NCBI RefSeq assembly: GCF_904849725.1
Contig: NC_058522.1
Coordinates: 232,351,084-232,415,083, forward strand
DNA from: Hordeum vulgare subsp. vulgare
Lineage: Eukaryota > Streptophyta > Magnoliopsida > Poales > Poaceae
DNA length: 64,000 bases
Direction of reading: 5' to 3'
Under the pieces are notes generated by a model. It was not told the origin of the DNA and searched no databases. It worked only from the letters and a program-made list of their open reading frames with translations. Shown piece by piece: positions 1 to 11,451 of the stretch. Within the stretch, counting starts at the first letter, position 1; each line of letters begins with the position of its first letter. Both the position numbers and the translations under genes were made by a program.

Positions 1-268
1 TTCCCAGTTAGAACGCGTGTAGGTTAAGGCTGATGGCGTGGGTTCACGCTTTCGACCAATATGTACGCAATTGGTTAAGTTTCGTGTGCTCGCCTTCAAG
101 GCCCTACATATGTAAGACTTGACCAAAATGGTCATTTATTGTATCAAATGGTATGTATGGATGTAAGACTCTTGTTATTCAGTTTCTGTGTGTTCGGGGA
201 GCATTGATCTCTTGGATCACTGAGCACGTTCATTTGGCGATATCTACTCGTAAGTCGGGGTCCCCACA
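1..268 (+). repeat. 5' LTR of element A, terminal part
   Basis: This is the last 268 bases of the left LTR. From about 131 it matches the end of the 3' LTR (8449-8585) almost base for base. Bases 7-124 or so have no counterpart in the 3' LTR. Confidence 0.85.
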
Positions 269-272
269 GAGA

Positions 273-285
273 TGGTATCAGAGCC
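273..285 (+). other. Primer binding site of element A (initiator tRNA-Met type)
   Basis: The sequence tggtatcagagcc begins four bases after the LTR end. It is the classical plant primer site complementary to the 3' end of initiator tRNA-Met. It fixes the orientation of element A as plus. Confidence 0.9.
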
Positions 286-3200
286 ATCTTGACTGTAGGA
301 AGCCCATAGTTAGTACGGACGTTAGTTAGGACAAAGCTGATTTCCAAATCCTTAAAAAAATACTTGCAAAACTGTATATTTCTCACCTCTCGTAAATCTT
401 CAAAGAAAGTGAAGGTTCTTCCTTAGCCTTCCAGCCTTATTCTCTGACACTCCTCGTCTAATTTTTTCAAAACTTGCAAATGGTCACTAGTACCCTTATA
501 CCCTCTGACCGTCGAATTACTTAAAATCCTTGTAGGTAACTTGGAAGGAAGCAACCTTTCCAAGCAATCACCCATGTACATGGAAGACAAGGATGACAAC
601 GCTACGACCATACGGCACAAACAGACACTACCTCTATGAGGAATGAGGACATCGAGACCCAGAAGACGGCGACACCCTCGACCGTGTCCCGGAGTGATGC
701 AACCGTACCTACGATGATCAATACATAAGATATGCAAGACCACGATATGCATAGCTGATAAATTAACCCTATCATTATCAATGTTGTGTCGACCACCACC
801 GGTGGATGAGAACCTCGCCATTTGGTGCGCCTCACCTTAGTGAGTAGGAAAACAATTCTCTTGATCCCCCGCTCTAGGTGTCGATATTGTGATCAATGTG
901 ACTGACGGGTCGGAACTCTATCATGCCTTGATGATGTCATTGCATAAGGGTTGCCCACTTGGAACTCTCAACGCCTTGGAAAAGAAAAAGACAATGACAA
1001 TATTACAAAGACAACAGAAGATCCTGGCAACGACAGCCATGAGGAACCTCCTTCGTCGGCAGCTCACAAAGACGAGAAGTCATCAAGAACTCTTCTCGGC
1101 ACAACCCGATTCATTTTGGCAAACAACAACAAGACACATGGTAACATCGTAAGGAGACCGAGAAGATTGAGCAGACACCCCTCTGGAGAACGAAGCAAGC
1201 AGGACTGTCAAGTCCTAGAACCTCTAGGGTAGGATGAGTCGTGAATCCCCTACATGAAGTCGAGTCTGTGGAATGGTTCGAATGGAACCATGTTGTGTGT
1301 TGTTTGTTCTTGTATGTTTGTGCTCGATATAAGTCAAGCTTTTTCTCTAGAAAACAAGCACGCGGTTATATCACCTGTCTTATCTTGATGTTCGAATTGA
1401 CTTTCAGAACTTGTTTGATTTCACATGCACCATAGCACCCCCTTTGGCACTCCCTCTATGCTACTCCCTCTCCTCCACTTTTCTCAACAACTGGAGACCC
1501 GCAAGGCAAGATGCACCGAGGATCCACCCCGACAGATGACTGGCACGGAAGACTCCGACGGCAATGTACTCAACCAGGCACAACCTATAGAGGTTATGCT
1601 TTTACTCAAGAATGTAGATTCCTCCCTAGACCAGCCTAACCTCCTCAAGATATTCCAGCTCAAAAATTCTGGTCACGTGTCTAATACACGGTACGCCAGA
1701 GCACCGTGGAGCTCCGATAAAACCCCGCGTAGCACCGGGTTCTCTATGGAACAAGTGATTACAGTGGACAAGTATCCTTCATTCTTAAAGCTAGCACCAA
1801 AGCCCGATGCCATAAGCAGGATCGTTTCGAGATATATGGTTTGTAGGCAATGCATGTTGAGATGATAATGTATCTCGAGGATATAGCTAGAGCAAATTGG
1901 CGGATCGTAAGGCCCTTATAAAGGTAGGTGAACTTGGTGGAACAAGTTGATCAAGTAGCATAACCCAAATATTCTCAGAGTAAGTTTGGATTCAGTAGGA
2001 CAATTTTGATCACGATCAAAAATTCTTGGTGGTATAATTGATGTTATCGAGTAGCTGACATGGTTTGATGATTTTACCATGATGACTTGGAGTAGCCACT
2101 AAGGGATCTTGTTGGATTTGAGTTCCGGATTTAAATAGGTAACCTTAAGGGAGTATCGATTATGAACGAGGCCACATGGTTCAGAGTAAAACTGGATTTA
2201 GCCGTCGATCTCGATCGCGATACCTTGTTTCTCGGTGGGTAAGAAGTACAAGTACTTGGAGTCGTCGAATTTGATTTATGGACCTATATAAGCTGGCCTT
2301 GGATATTAGTTGGCCATGATATTGAAAGTTGGTGGACATACTATGATGTAGTTATGGCAATAATATGTGGATCATGAGGACTCTAAGTGATAATGTAGAA
2401 CCCCATAAATAATGGAATTGTAGGAGTGATGGATCCAGTGATGATCGACCAGATTGATGGACCACTTGATCGGATTCGTATAAAGGAAACAACACCTTTT
2501 ATTGATACACTACATGTTTCCTTAATATAGGGTTGCAGTACCCTGGCCATTGGGTAATCTAGTTGAGCACTTGGATTTGTAGCATCTGAGCTCAAGTTTA
2601 GCAGCTTGTATGCTTCCCCAAGGTTCTTGCATAGGAATGCATGTGCAATGTAGCTATATCACACTTGTGGTGTTGGGTTTAGTCCTTCACACAACCCTGG
2701 AGTTGACTAGCATGAGTGGTGTGGAGTTGGCATATGTGATATGGTATCTTTGATGAAATAGGGTGATTGTCGAGAGTTAGAGGTCAGACTATTGGCATCC
2801 AAGGAATGTTCTTAAGATAAGATGATAGATGTTCACTCACATCCTAAGTTCCTCGAAACCCCAAAGCTTCACCGAGCCATAAGGTAGTCGGATTATGACC
2901 AGAGGAAGCGGCTCTAAGTCGATGGAATATGGCCAATACTCTCCCCCGACCGCCACCAATCATGTCTATGGCGAACATGGGCATGAAGAACTAGATCATG
3001 CTGGACCACAAACCTCTCGGCCAGTGACTGCCCATAGCAAGTCCTGCTCTCCTCACCTATCGCATGAGCACTACGCTTATGTGATGCTTGGGGGGAGGAG
3101 TATGTTGTTATCCTCACGGATGACGTACTTATCCACCCAATAAGAGCAAGAACACCTTAGTCATGTTTGGACGAGCTCTAGGAACTCCGATTGCTATGCC

Positions 3201-3879
3201 TCTCGATAATAAGGTGTTATCTCAAGAGGATGGGCTTCTCGAAGTAATCTCAAGATGAAAAAGTCTATCCTACCCAATACAAGACGAAGAACCGCCATGG
3301 TTGGGAAGCCACGACGATGAAGAAGAAGCAATAGAAGACAACCACCACTCCTGCGCCGACTACATCAATGATGTCAGGAAGCATCGGTGACCAAGCTGAA
3401 GAAGCCTTCAGACAGCGAGAGAAATCAGAGAGCCTCTTCTTGGTCTGAATCAAGGATGAGGATCCTCATTGTATCCTGGGAAAAACCTCCTCGAAGTGAT
3501 TCACCGTTTGCCGAGCCACAGACCTTGGGAGTGGATGAATCATCTATACTCTTGGGTAGCCAGCTCATCCAGAACCCCTCACGAACCTTCCAAGATAGTA
3601 GAACCTCCTCTAAACACAAAGTCTTCGAGCTACTCATGGGGGAGACCCAACCCAGACACGTTACCTTGCCATGTATTCCAACCTTGGGATGCACATGCAC
3701 CAAGCCCTTGACCCTCAGTCAAGCCTGACTTATTACCAGAACCCCATCCATGGTCAATCAAGGCGAGCGGAGCACTCGACCGGTATCATCAAGCACTTCA
3801 AGACCCACAGGAGCAACATGGGGACATGAAAGCTACCTCCAACCCAAGATCTTGTATCTCTCCAACGCCTAGCCTAGAA

Positions 3880-3915
3880 ATTTTGGGGACGAGATTTTCT
3901 TATGGGTGTAGGGTC
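3880..3915 (+). other. Polypurine-tract region of element A
   Basis: The motif ggggacgagattttct, followed by the decayed purine stretch gggtgtagggtc, lies directly before the LTR start. The same motif precedes the polypurine tract in plant chromoviruses. This suggests that element A descends from a Ty3/gypsy chromovirus. Confidence 0.65.
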
Positions 3916-5892
3916 TGTAACACCCTGTGTTTAATTCTCTTGACTGATTTGACTTATCTCAAAAATTAGGACCAATTAGAATTTTTATGAATGCTTGTGA
4001 TGCTTGATGTGATGTTTGCTTGCTTGCTTATTCCTTGCGTTTGAATCTAATGTTACTGCTACTCTCCAAACTCACCTCCTTGAACCAAACCTTGCCTAAT
4101 GATCATGCCATGTGTGTAGGACCAAAAAACTACTTTTACTAAACATTATTTTCACCAAAGAGCATTTCCTTGATTAAGCTTTCAAAAACCCGTGAGTTGG
4201 GATTTGTACTACAAGTCCTCAAAATTAGGGGATTTATTTTACAAAAATTATTTTATTTAAAACCCATTATCAAAATGGATTCCCAAAACCACAATATTAT
4301 TATTTTAAAAGTTATTTTACTATTTTATTTAAATGCCCTTCTGTGAGGCCTGAAATGGTCCCTTACGAAGGAAAGTTATTTTTATTGCTTTCAAAATATT
4401 TGAGAAAATTTAGGGAAACTCACTGGGCATGTATATTCCATATATATGAGTTTCAACACATGATCATGTTCAAAATCTTGGGCAAAACTCTTCAAAACCC
4501 TTCTTGCCTATTTCAAGCTTTTGGAATATTTCTATAAAAAATATTCTCAATAAATTCCTGTAAAATTCTAGGATGTCACATATGATATATGCGATGATCT
4601 TGCCAAGTTTCATCTCAATCCAAGTTTATTTGATTCCCCTAAATATATAAAAACCCTATTTGTCCAGATCCAAATTTGAGCAACTCTACATTTCCAATTG
4701 TCTCGAGTTGTGCTCAAATTTAGTGGATACGTTCTCATACTCCACTAATGCATCCACACAAAGTGGTGCATCAAGGAGAATAGAACAACTTATCCCAAAA
4801 CCCTAAAAACCCTCTCTATTGGTTTCTAACTTTGGGAAACTTTACATTATAAAGTTTCTCCAATTGATCCCAAACGTTTTGGGCATCCTTTGTTGCTCAA
4901 ATGTTGCCCCCAAACCAAATATTGGATTTGTGGGAATTTATTTGAATAGTTTTGTAAGAAGAAGGCCATTTCTGCCCATTTCATGAGTTATCCAGGTCTA
5001 CATTGGAAACCTTCTCCACCAAATCCCAAATTTGGCGTCCAAGCTTATTTTCATCTGTTATGTGATCCCGTTGAGTCTCATAGCAATTGGAATCCATCTG
5101 GTGTCCCTATCATCCATGAAACACCTTGTGTGCACTCACCAAAGTGGCTACTTTTACCATTTCCACTTAACTCCTTGATCTCAGATTTTTACCACAGCAC
5201 TATATAGTTACCTTTTACCTCCAGTAACTTTTCCATGACCTATGTTCAATTATTGGAGGGTGACCCCATGTAGCTACCCCTCATTTTTACCTTCGCAGCA
5301 CCACTTTTACCCTCTTGCGCTACTCCTGCTTAATGTAATACCCCCACCTCTTTCCAGAGAGCCCCTAACATTCCAAGGCATCATTTCAAACCAAGATATG
5401 GCATGCTCATGTAGGAAAAATGAGTAGCACATCTGAAACTTGATTTCTGGCTGAAAGGTAGCTTTGAACTGCAAGTACTGGCTACACTCATCCACTTGAG
5501 AAAAAATTAGCAATATTATAGTCCTTCCATGCCTAAGACTGCTAGACATGGTTTCATTCCGTTACCTCTCTAGTAAGTGCCCTCACTGTTAGCCTTAAGT
5601 TTACTGTTGCGAACTAAATTACAGTCAAACATCAGTCCAACCAGCTCCACAAGCTACCAAACTCCTCAGTCACACCCCAGTAAGCATGCCCCACAACCTA
5701 GACACCTTTGACTAGTCATAATGGCACTTTAGGCATGAGTGGCCGTGGTGACCACTCTGTTGGCATGCAGTAAGAGCGCTCTGCGCCATTTCTTTGTCCT
5801 ATAGCTCATGTCCCACAGCTGCAAAGAGCCCCAACGTGCTAGAGCATCCTCTCCGAGGCCAACCCCTCTCCTTCCCTTAGCTCTCTTCCCCC

Positions 5893-5958
5893 ATGGCCGA
5901 AGCTCTCCCGCCGGGAGCAGCTCCAGATCGAGCAACCCGGGTTCCCCCTCGCCTCTAG
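5893..5958 (+). other. Short open frame in the GC island of the A LTR
   Basis: An ATG after a long pyrimidine-rich leader opens a 21-codon frame starting Met-Ala-Glu-Ala and ending in TAG. The B-family LTR has a similarly placed frame (52410-52490) starting Met-Ala-Glu-Leu, also after a pyrimidine-rich leader. Both ATGs lie in the context ccatggccga. It may be an upstream open frame of the LTR transcript or a relic of a captured gene start. Translation is unproven. Confidence 0.3.
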
Positions 5959-7971
5959 GCTCTCCGATGAGTCCACTTTGCCGCACAGCCCCTTAGCACC
6001 CCATCTCCTCCCGAGGTGCCGCACGCCCGAGGCCTGCGAGGGCCGGCTGCCTCCCTGGCGACCATCCCAAGCCGGAGCCACTGCAGCCCCTCCCTGCCGG
6101 CGCATAGGGCCTGGTGGGACGTGACGTAGTCGCCCGAGCTCGTCGGTGTGCCGGGCTTCACCTGGCGGGTGGGACCCGTTCTTGCCTTCCCCTGGTTGTC
6201 CTCTGCCCGTGCGGGAGGCAGGGGATGGACCTGGCGGGTGGGCCCCACCCGTCAGCGGCAGCCAAGGTCGGGCCCAACCCCGTAAGTGGAGGCGCACCGC
6301 CGCCCTTTCCGCCTTCCTACTGGAAAGGCGTATTTTCGGAAGTGCACCTGCAGCGTCTCAGCTCCCCGCATAGCCGGGCCGGCCAATTGGCCATTCTACA
6401 CCCTAAGCACCGTTTAACCCTTGGGTGATTCCATCTATTTTCTCTCTTTTTCTTTTTCTGATAAGACTCATAAATCCATAGAAAATCCATTCAAAGCCTA
6501 AATCTGATGATTCAAATTTCTACAGGTTCCTAAAATCTGAATCTATCCACATATGTGCTTTGCACATTTTTCCAGAAAGTTTTTCTCCATTATTTTAATT
6601 AAAGTTTCAACTTGGAATATTTCAAGCCCACTTTGTGATAATCCTAGGGGATTCAAACCAACTCCAACTGGAGTGATTCCAAATATCAGAGTCTTCTAAT
6701 ATCTTGCACTATTTTTGAAGCATTAGTCAACATTTTATCTCGCATGCTTCTGTTGCATTAAATAAATAGGTCATTGTTGCTATTTATTCCATGTTATAAA
6801 ATCCCTAGGATATTCATGTCAACTCCAAATCCAGTGAAACAACTTCCTAAATGTTTCTAAAATCATGCTCTGTTTATTGAGTGCCTCCACTCATTTTTAA
6901 CAGAATGTTTTCTATAGCTTCATAAAGGATCACCTATTCCTCCTTTCGTCCATTAAAAAATCCCCGATGGTCCAAATCTCCTAGAGCAAGCTTCAACAAA
7001 TTTTCTTATGACCACAGATCTCCAAGAAAAATAAAACTCCTATTCTTATAGAACTTTTGTTTCTCCTTTCTGTGTGGCTTACTGTGATTGTTTCTGACGA
7101 TAGTTGACAAAGTAGACAGATTACTCGGAGTTGGACCACAAGCCTGAAAGACCCCGAGGACTTATGAGAGCAAGGCAAGCAACCCTTTGACAATGTCTGA
7201 GAAAATGTTTTATGCATGCCATGTAGAATGCTTATTTCTGTTAAATATGATCATGAGTATTCGGTAACCCATCGATATGGTGTTACCGATGGCTCATCTG
7301 GAGCACTTACATTCGAGCATGGCCGTACCATCTATGAGGGCCACGCAGACAAAGGTTGAGAAGTAGTAGTAGTAGTGCTACGCATAGGACAATCATATGC
7401 ATGATGATGGTAAAAAAGGTGTTATCAAAGGTTTTACGAAAACCCCATCGGGTGCCACTAGTGCCCGAGGGTGGTGGTGTTGAGTTGGATGACCACTTGA
7501 GAAAGAACTGGTGTACCAGAAAGGTTTTATGTTAGTGGTTTCGGAAATGGGATTAGATTTATGATTTTTCGACCGTCCGAACCTTACATGTGCAACCACG
7601 ATACCCCTTCATGGGATGAGGCTTTGTTAATTACTTTGGTCGGTGCTCGCAAAGAGCCCGCATTACTAGTGGCGGGAGTGATGTGGTCACTCTCGTGACG
7701 GGGTCGTACCAGGTAGGTCGACTATGCCATTTTTACGTGTTCCGGGCACACCGTTGGTCCCTGCATGGATGGTAGGTCTAGAGTCAGTGCTCGTAAGACC
7801 TACATCATGTGGGATGGGTACCAATCGAGTGGACTCTTTGTCTAGAAACGTCAAAGGAAAGGTAAAGATCGGGTACTTACCTCGAGTATGTTATATACCG
7901 CGAGTCGTGGATGACACGGAAGTTTCCCGGATCTCGTGGGTACATTGTGCAACCTCTGCAGAGTGTCAAAC

Positions 7972-7990
7972 TATTCGAATAGCCGTGTCC
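7972..7990 (+). other. Conserved LTR motif shared by the two long-LTR families
   Basis: The sequence tattcgaatagccgtgtcc is preceded by ctgcagagtgt. The B-family LTR has ttcgaatagccgcgtcc at 54801-54817, preceded by ctgcagggtgt. Element I has the same motif on the minus strand at 62753-62773. The rest of these LTRs is much less alike, so this block looks constrained. Its function is unknown. Confidence 0.6.
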
Positions 7991-8585
7991 ACTGTCAAGG
8001 ACAATTGGGTGGTGCTTCCTCAACTACATGCAGTGGTTTCTGCATAAACCAAGTGTGAGTGTATGTGTGTGTGTTGAAAAGTGTTATCGTAGAAAGATGA
8101 TATGGCAAGTTCCGTAACTTGGCATATAGGGTGAGCCCAAGGTGTTCAACCCTCAGCAGATATGTTGATATCTATGACCTGTCCTTCTCAATACCATCTA
8201 CCTTATCATGCATTTCCATTGAAGCAATTGATCATGTTTACTTACAATAAAAACCTGCTTTTCGCAAAGGTTGCATATTACTTATTATCGTATCAACTAC
8301 ACTATCCGTATCATGGACTGTTTGTGAGTACATTCAAATTACTCATTGGCTTGCCACTGGTTATTTCATTGACCAAGTATGAGAGAACAGGAATTGGTGA
8401 AGAGTACCTTGGTGACGTTCCTGCGAGCTCAGACGCTTCCCACAATGGTTATTAATTGTATCAAATGGTATGTATGGATGTAAGACTCTTGTTATTCAGT
8501 TTCTGTGTGTTCAGTGAGCATTGATCTTAGGGATAATTGAGCACGTTCATTTGGCGATCTTGACTCTTAAGTCGGGGTCCCCACA

Positions 8586-9645
8586 GCCTGGCAGCCCAAG
8601 CTCACCTTCGAGCAGATGCTCGACTCCCCATGCAAGAAGAACATCGGGGAAAAATCCGGCTACGCACACGCTCCTACGGTGGAGCTTCTCCTAGCGTCTG
8701 GCTCAAGGCGAGGGCCTTCCGGCTCCTCTGCCTCCGGCTCCGCAAGCGTCGGCTACCACGCCGGCTTTGGCTCCGGCACCCCCCCAATGACGGCCGTCTC
8801 CATGACTAGTTCCCCAATCAGGATGGGCCAACATTGTCTTGACCTGCGAAGGCAACGACAAGCACAACCAGTGCCAGCGCCAGCATTAGGAGAATGCCAT
8901 CGTGCCCTCAGTCGCGCAGTACATGCACTGGTCCGAGAAGTCGGTCACCTGGAGCCGGACTGACCATCCGACTGTAATGTCAAAGCTTGGCAGCTATGCC
9001 CTCATCCTCGACCCTACCATCGCCTCCTAGAGACTCACGTGCCGGTTCTTGTGGGTGCTAGTCGACGGTGACAGAAGCATAAACGTCCTCTACTTTGACA
9101 TGCTGCTCAAGCTTGGGCTCAGGGAGAAAGACCTGCAGCCGACCCGAACAGTGTTCCATGGCATCTTGCCGGGGCGATCGTGCTCCCCCGCTGTGAAGAT
9201 CCAACTCGACGTCCTCTTTGGCAACAAGGCTCACTTCCGATGTGATCCAGTGTGGATCGAGGTGGTGGATCTCCACAGCCCCTATCACGCGCTTTTGGGC
9301 AGGCCTATGCTCGCCAAGTTCATGGAAATCCCGCACTATGCTTCCTCAAGATGAAGATGTCGGGTCCCAAAGGCATCATCACCATATCCGGCGACTACAA
9401 GAAGTCAATCGAGTGCGCCCGCGAGGGCAACGGGCTGGCCAAGGAATTGGTGACTGCCTAGGAAAAGCATCAACTCGACCGGCTCATCGCCTAGTCCACC
9501 GAGCAGCCCGCCCTGTCGACTCCCCCATCCCAGCCGACAAGCGAGTAGACTTTCCAGCCATCTAGAGACACGAGTCAGGTTCCACTCGACCAGGCTAACC
9601 TGAAGCAGTGCGTCACCTTTGGCGCCACCTGCTACAGCAACAAAA
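8586..9645 (+). pseudogene. Element F: Tat-type Ty3/gypsy gag-pol remnant with protease domain
   Basis: The frame running from about 8840 to 9350, with breaks, reads as the region before and through the aspartic protease of Tat/RIRE2-type Ty3/gypsy elements. The active-site region reads Leu-Val-Asp-Gly-Asp-Arg-Ser at about 9058, where the family usually has LVDGGS. The flap-side motif ALLGRP follows at about 9289. The downstream segment (KMSGPKGIITISG, about 9350-9395) continues in another frame. There are in-frame stops near 8890 (TAG) and 9030 (TAG), and a frameshift near 9340. The GC-rich codon usage differs from the neighbouring elements. Reverse transcriptase, RNase H and integrase core, which should follow, are absent. 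The next F sequence is the pol tail at 14288. A enters on the left and G replaces it on the right. Confidence 0.8.
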
Positions 9646-10512
9646 GTCCTTCCTCGGCAACGGCGCCAGAAATCCTTCTCCTACTTCTCAAACAACAACG
9701 CCAGAAATTGACACGCTGACGGCGACTGGGCTTGCGTTGGTTTTTCCCTTGAAGAGGAAAGGGTGATGCAGCACAGGCCAGAAATTGAGTTCATGACAAA
9801 CAGAGTAATGCCTTAAGCAAGATGACATGATGTAGAGGGATAATCTCAAACCAATGATGAAAACCCCATCTTTTTACCCTTGATGGCAACAACACGATGC
9901 GTGCCTCGCTACCCCTTCTGTCACTGCGTGAGGTCACCACACGGTATGAACCCAAAACCAAGCACTTCTCCCATTGCAAGAATCATAGATCTAGTTGGCC
10001 AGACAAAACCCACAACTCGAAGAGAATTACAAAGATATGAAATCATGCATGAGAGAGATCAAAAGAAACTCAAAAAAGATTCATAGATAATCTGATCATA
10101 AATCCACAATTCATCTAATCTCGACAAACACACCGCAAAAGAAGATTACATCTCATAGATCTCCGTGAAGATCATGGAGAACTTTGTATTGAAGATCCAA
10201 GAGAGAGAAGAAGCCATCTAGATACTAACTATGGACCCATAGGTCTATGGGGAACTACTCACACATCATCGGAGAGGTCATGGTGTTGATGAAGAAGCCC
10301 TCCGTGTCCGAATCCCCCCTCCGGCAGGGCACAGATCATGCCCCTGATGGGATCTTGCGGAGACAGAAGCTTGCGGCGGCGGAAAAGTACTTTCGATGAT
10401 CTCCTGTTTTTTTTGGGATTTTTAGGGAATATATAGGCGCAACTCATAGGGCAGAGGGCGCATAGGTGGCGCACAAGCCTGTCCGCTGGGTGGGGGCTTG
10501 TGGGGCATAAAC
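9646..10512 (-). mobile_element. Element G: minus-strand Athila-type LTR fragment with primer sites
   Basis: Read on the minus strand, this is an LTR fragment (10512-9709) ending in tca, followed by primer-site sequence and only a few bases of internal domain. The LTR composition, including the inverted repeat at 10468-10506 (cacaagcc and ggcttgtgg), is of the Triticeae Sabrina/WHAM/Fatima-like Athila group. I recognise it from general knowledge and cannot assign a family. The LTR start, expected as a gacgtatca end on the plus strand, is missing, because the fragment stops at the junction with H near 10512. Both ends are truncated. Confidence 0.65.
9656..9708 (-). other. Duplicated tRNA-Asp-type primer binding site of G
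   Basis: Two copies of the primer site lie in tandem on the minus strand. The first, atttctggcgttgttg, directly follows the LTR end (9708-9693). The second, atttctggcgccgttgcc, is at 9673-9656. The consensus tggcgccgttgccgggga is the Athila-type primer site. Confidence 0.6.
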
Positions 10513-10649
10513 ATTTTTCATAATGTTGAGACCAATATCATCAGTATCATAACTCCAGAGGAGTACATAAGGGATGTTTATTAGCCTGTTTCAGACTCTG
10601 AAAACGGAGAGGTATGTGTTTCGTTAAGTAATTGGACTCCAAAACTTTT

Positions 10650-10860
10650 CCTGCAGGAATTTTTCTCCGTTTTGGAATTTATGAAAAATTAGAAAAATAA
10701 AAAGCAGTCCGGAGAGCGCACGGGGCGGCCACAAGCTTGGTCGCCGTGCCCCCCTGGCCGCAGCAACAGGGCTTGTGGGCACATCGTGTGCCTCCCGGAC
10801 TCCGTTTTCTTGCGGAGCACTCCTTCTGGTCCAGAAAAAAACATTATATATACGCCCGAG
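10650..10860 (+). promoter_or_regulatory. U3-like module upstream of the H gene
   Basis: An inverted repeat ggccacaagcttgg ... ggcttgtgggc (10727-10780) encloses a C-rich centre (cccccctggccgc). It is followed by a TATA box, tatatata at 10845-10852, and 80 bases later by the gene's ATG. The order (AT-rich part, stem-loop, TATA, leader) is that of the LTR U3 of H (13196-13310) and of the other families here. It may be an internal promoter for the gene, which is inference. Confidence 0.55.
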
Positions 10861-10935
10861 GGTTTTGATCTCCATATCACGCAGTTTTCCTCTGTTTTCG
10901 CTTCGAGCCTGTTTCTGCTGCAGATCTAGATTGCT

Positions 10936-11451
10936 ATGGCGTCCCCAAAAGCTCCGAAGGACAAGGTCTTTGAGAAGGTTATCAATCCTTACCTCGCGGA
11001 AGTGTTGCAGCACCCTCAATCTATCAAGATGAGTGAGGGGATGTTGCACATCCGTGATGTTGAGGGGCCTAAGAAGACCGGAAGCGTGGAGACGAGGCTT
11101 TAAGCAATGGAGCAACAAGTCGTCAAGTGCCAAGGGATGGTGGAGCGTGGACTCAACGCCAACCACATGATGATCACGGAGTTCACCAACAAGCACAAGA
11201 TGGATGCCAATGACATTGGGAAGCACCTCTCGAGGCTCTATGATAGGGTTGATCAACTCCAGGTCCAGATCTATGACCTGCAGAACCAAAACTGTGAGTA
11301 TGAGTATAGATTTAAATCAATACGGTTGGCTGCAGATTTGAGGATTTCGGCGACTCGTTCATCCTGCCATGATGGAGCACCTATGCCTTGGAAGACGGAG
11401 GATCAGACTCATGTTGCAACTACTCCATCACCACCAAAGGGAAACAACTAA
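10936..11451 (+). pseudogene. Coiled-coil protein gene of element H, one nonsense codon
   Basis: A single frame of 171 codons starts ATGGCGTCC, with one in-frame TAA at 11101-11103. The protein begins MASPKAPKDKVFEKV. It has a heptad-like central part (about residues 57-125, rich in Glu, Gln and Leu, including DRVDQLQVQIYDLQNQN). It ends in a Pro/Ser-rich tail (TTPSPPKGNN). The ATG is the first after the TATA box at 10845. I know proteins of this kind only as single ORFs of Triticeae non-autonomous LTR elements. They have no described enzymatic domain. A gag-like RNA-binding or particle role is possible but unsupported. Apart from the one stop the frame is undamaged, so it decayed late or was under selection until recently. 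Confidence 0.6.

Larger units (their letters stand above)
269..3915 (+). mobile_element. Internal domain of element A, non-coding
   Basis: All reading frames are broken into short pieces. I recognise no gag zinc finger, protease, polymerase or integrase motif on either strand. The longest plus-strand open frame (1425-1865) has no recognisable similarity. The domain is best read as the structural RNA part of a LARD, likely holding packaging and dimerisation signals, which is inference. The terminal segment 3880-3915 keeps the polypurine-tract neighbourhood. Confidence 0.7.
1..8585 (+). mobile_element. Element A: LARD-type long-LTR retrotransposon, 5' end outside window
   Basis: The end of the 5' LTR (1-268), a primer binding site (273-285), an internal domain of 3.65 kb and a complete 3' LTR of 4.67 kb are present. 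The last 130 bases or so of both LTRs match closely and end in ggggtccccaca. There is no gag, protease, reverse transcriptase or integrase, so the element must depend on proteins made elsewhere. LTRs over 4 kb around a non-coding core of about 3.5 kb are the known design of large retrotransposon derivatives (LARDs) such as the Sukkula type. The ends (tgtaacaccc start, ggggacgagattt motif before the LTR) are of Ty3/gypsy chromovirus style. It lies inside element F. The five bases after the 3' LTR are gcctg, but their partner is outside the window. Confidence 0.85.
3916..8585 (+). repeat. 3' LTR of element A (4,670 bp)
   Basis: Starts tgtaacaccc and ends ggggtccccaca. The first part (3916-5700) is AT-rich. 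5720-6430 is a GC-rich island of leader or exon-like composition. The rest is mixed. A TATA-like ctatatag lies at about 5202. The motif tattcgaatagccgtgtcc at 7972-7990 recurs in the LTRs of the other long-LTR family in this window. Relative to the 5' LTR fragment, about 120 bases just upstream of 8445 are missing. Confidence 0.85.

Noticed and set aside
1425..1865. 146-codon frame in the internal domain of A as gag
   Set aside because: No gag-like pattern or zinc finger, and it is surrounded by non-coding DNA. Chance frame most likely.
5839..6428. Several open frames of about 75-150 codons on both strands in the GC-rich part of the A LTR
   Set aside because: They overlap on both strands, have low-complexity Arg/Pro/Gly composition and no family resemblance. 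GC content alone explains them.
7360..7380. Microsatellite agtagtagtagt
   Set aside because: Only a few units; not noteworthy.
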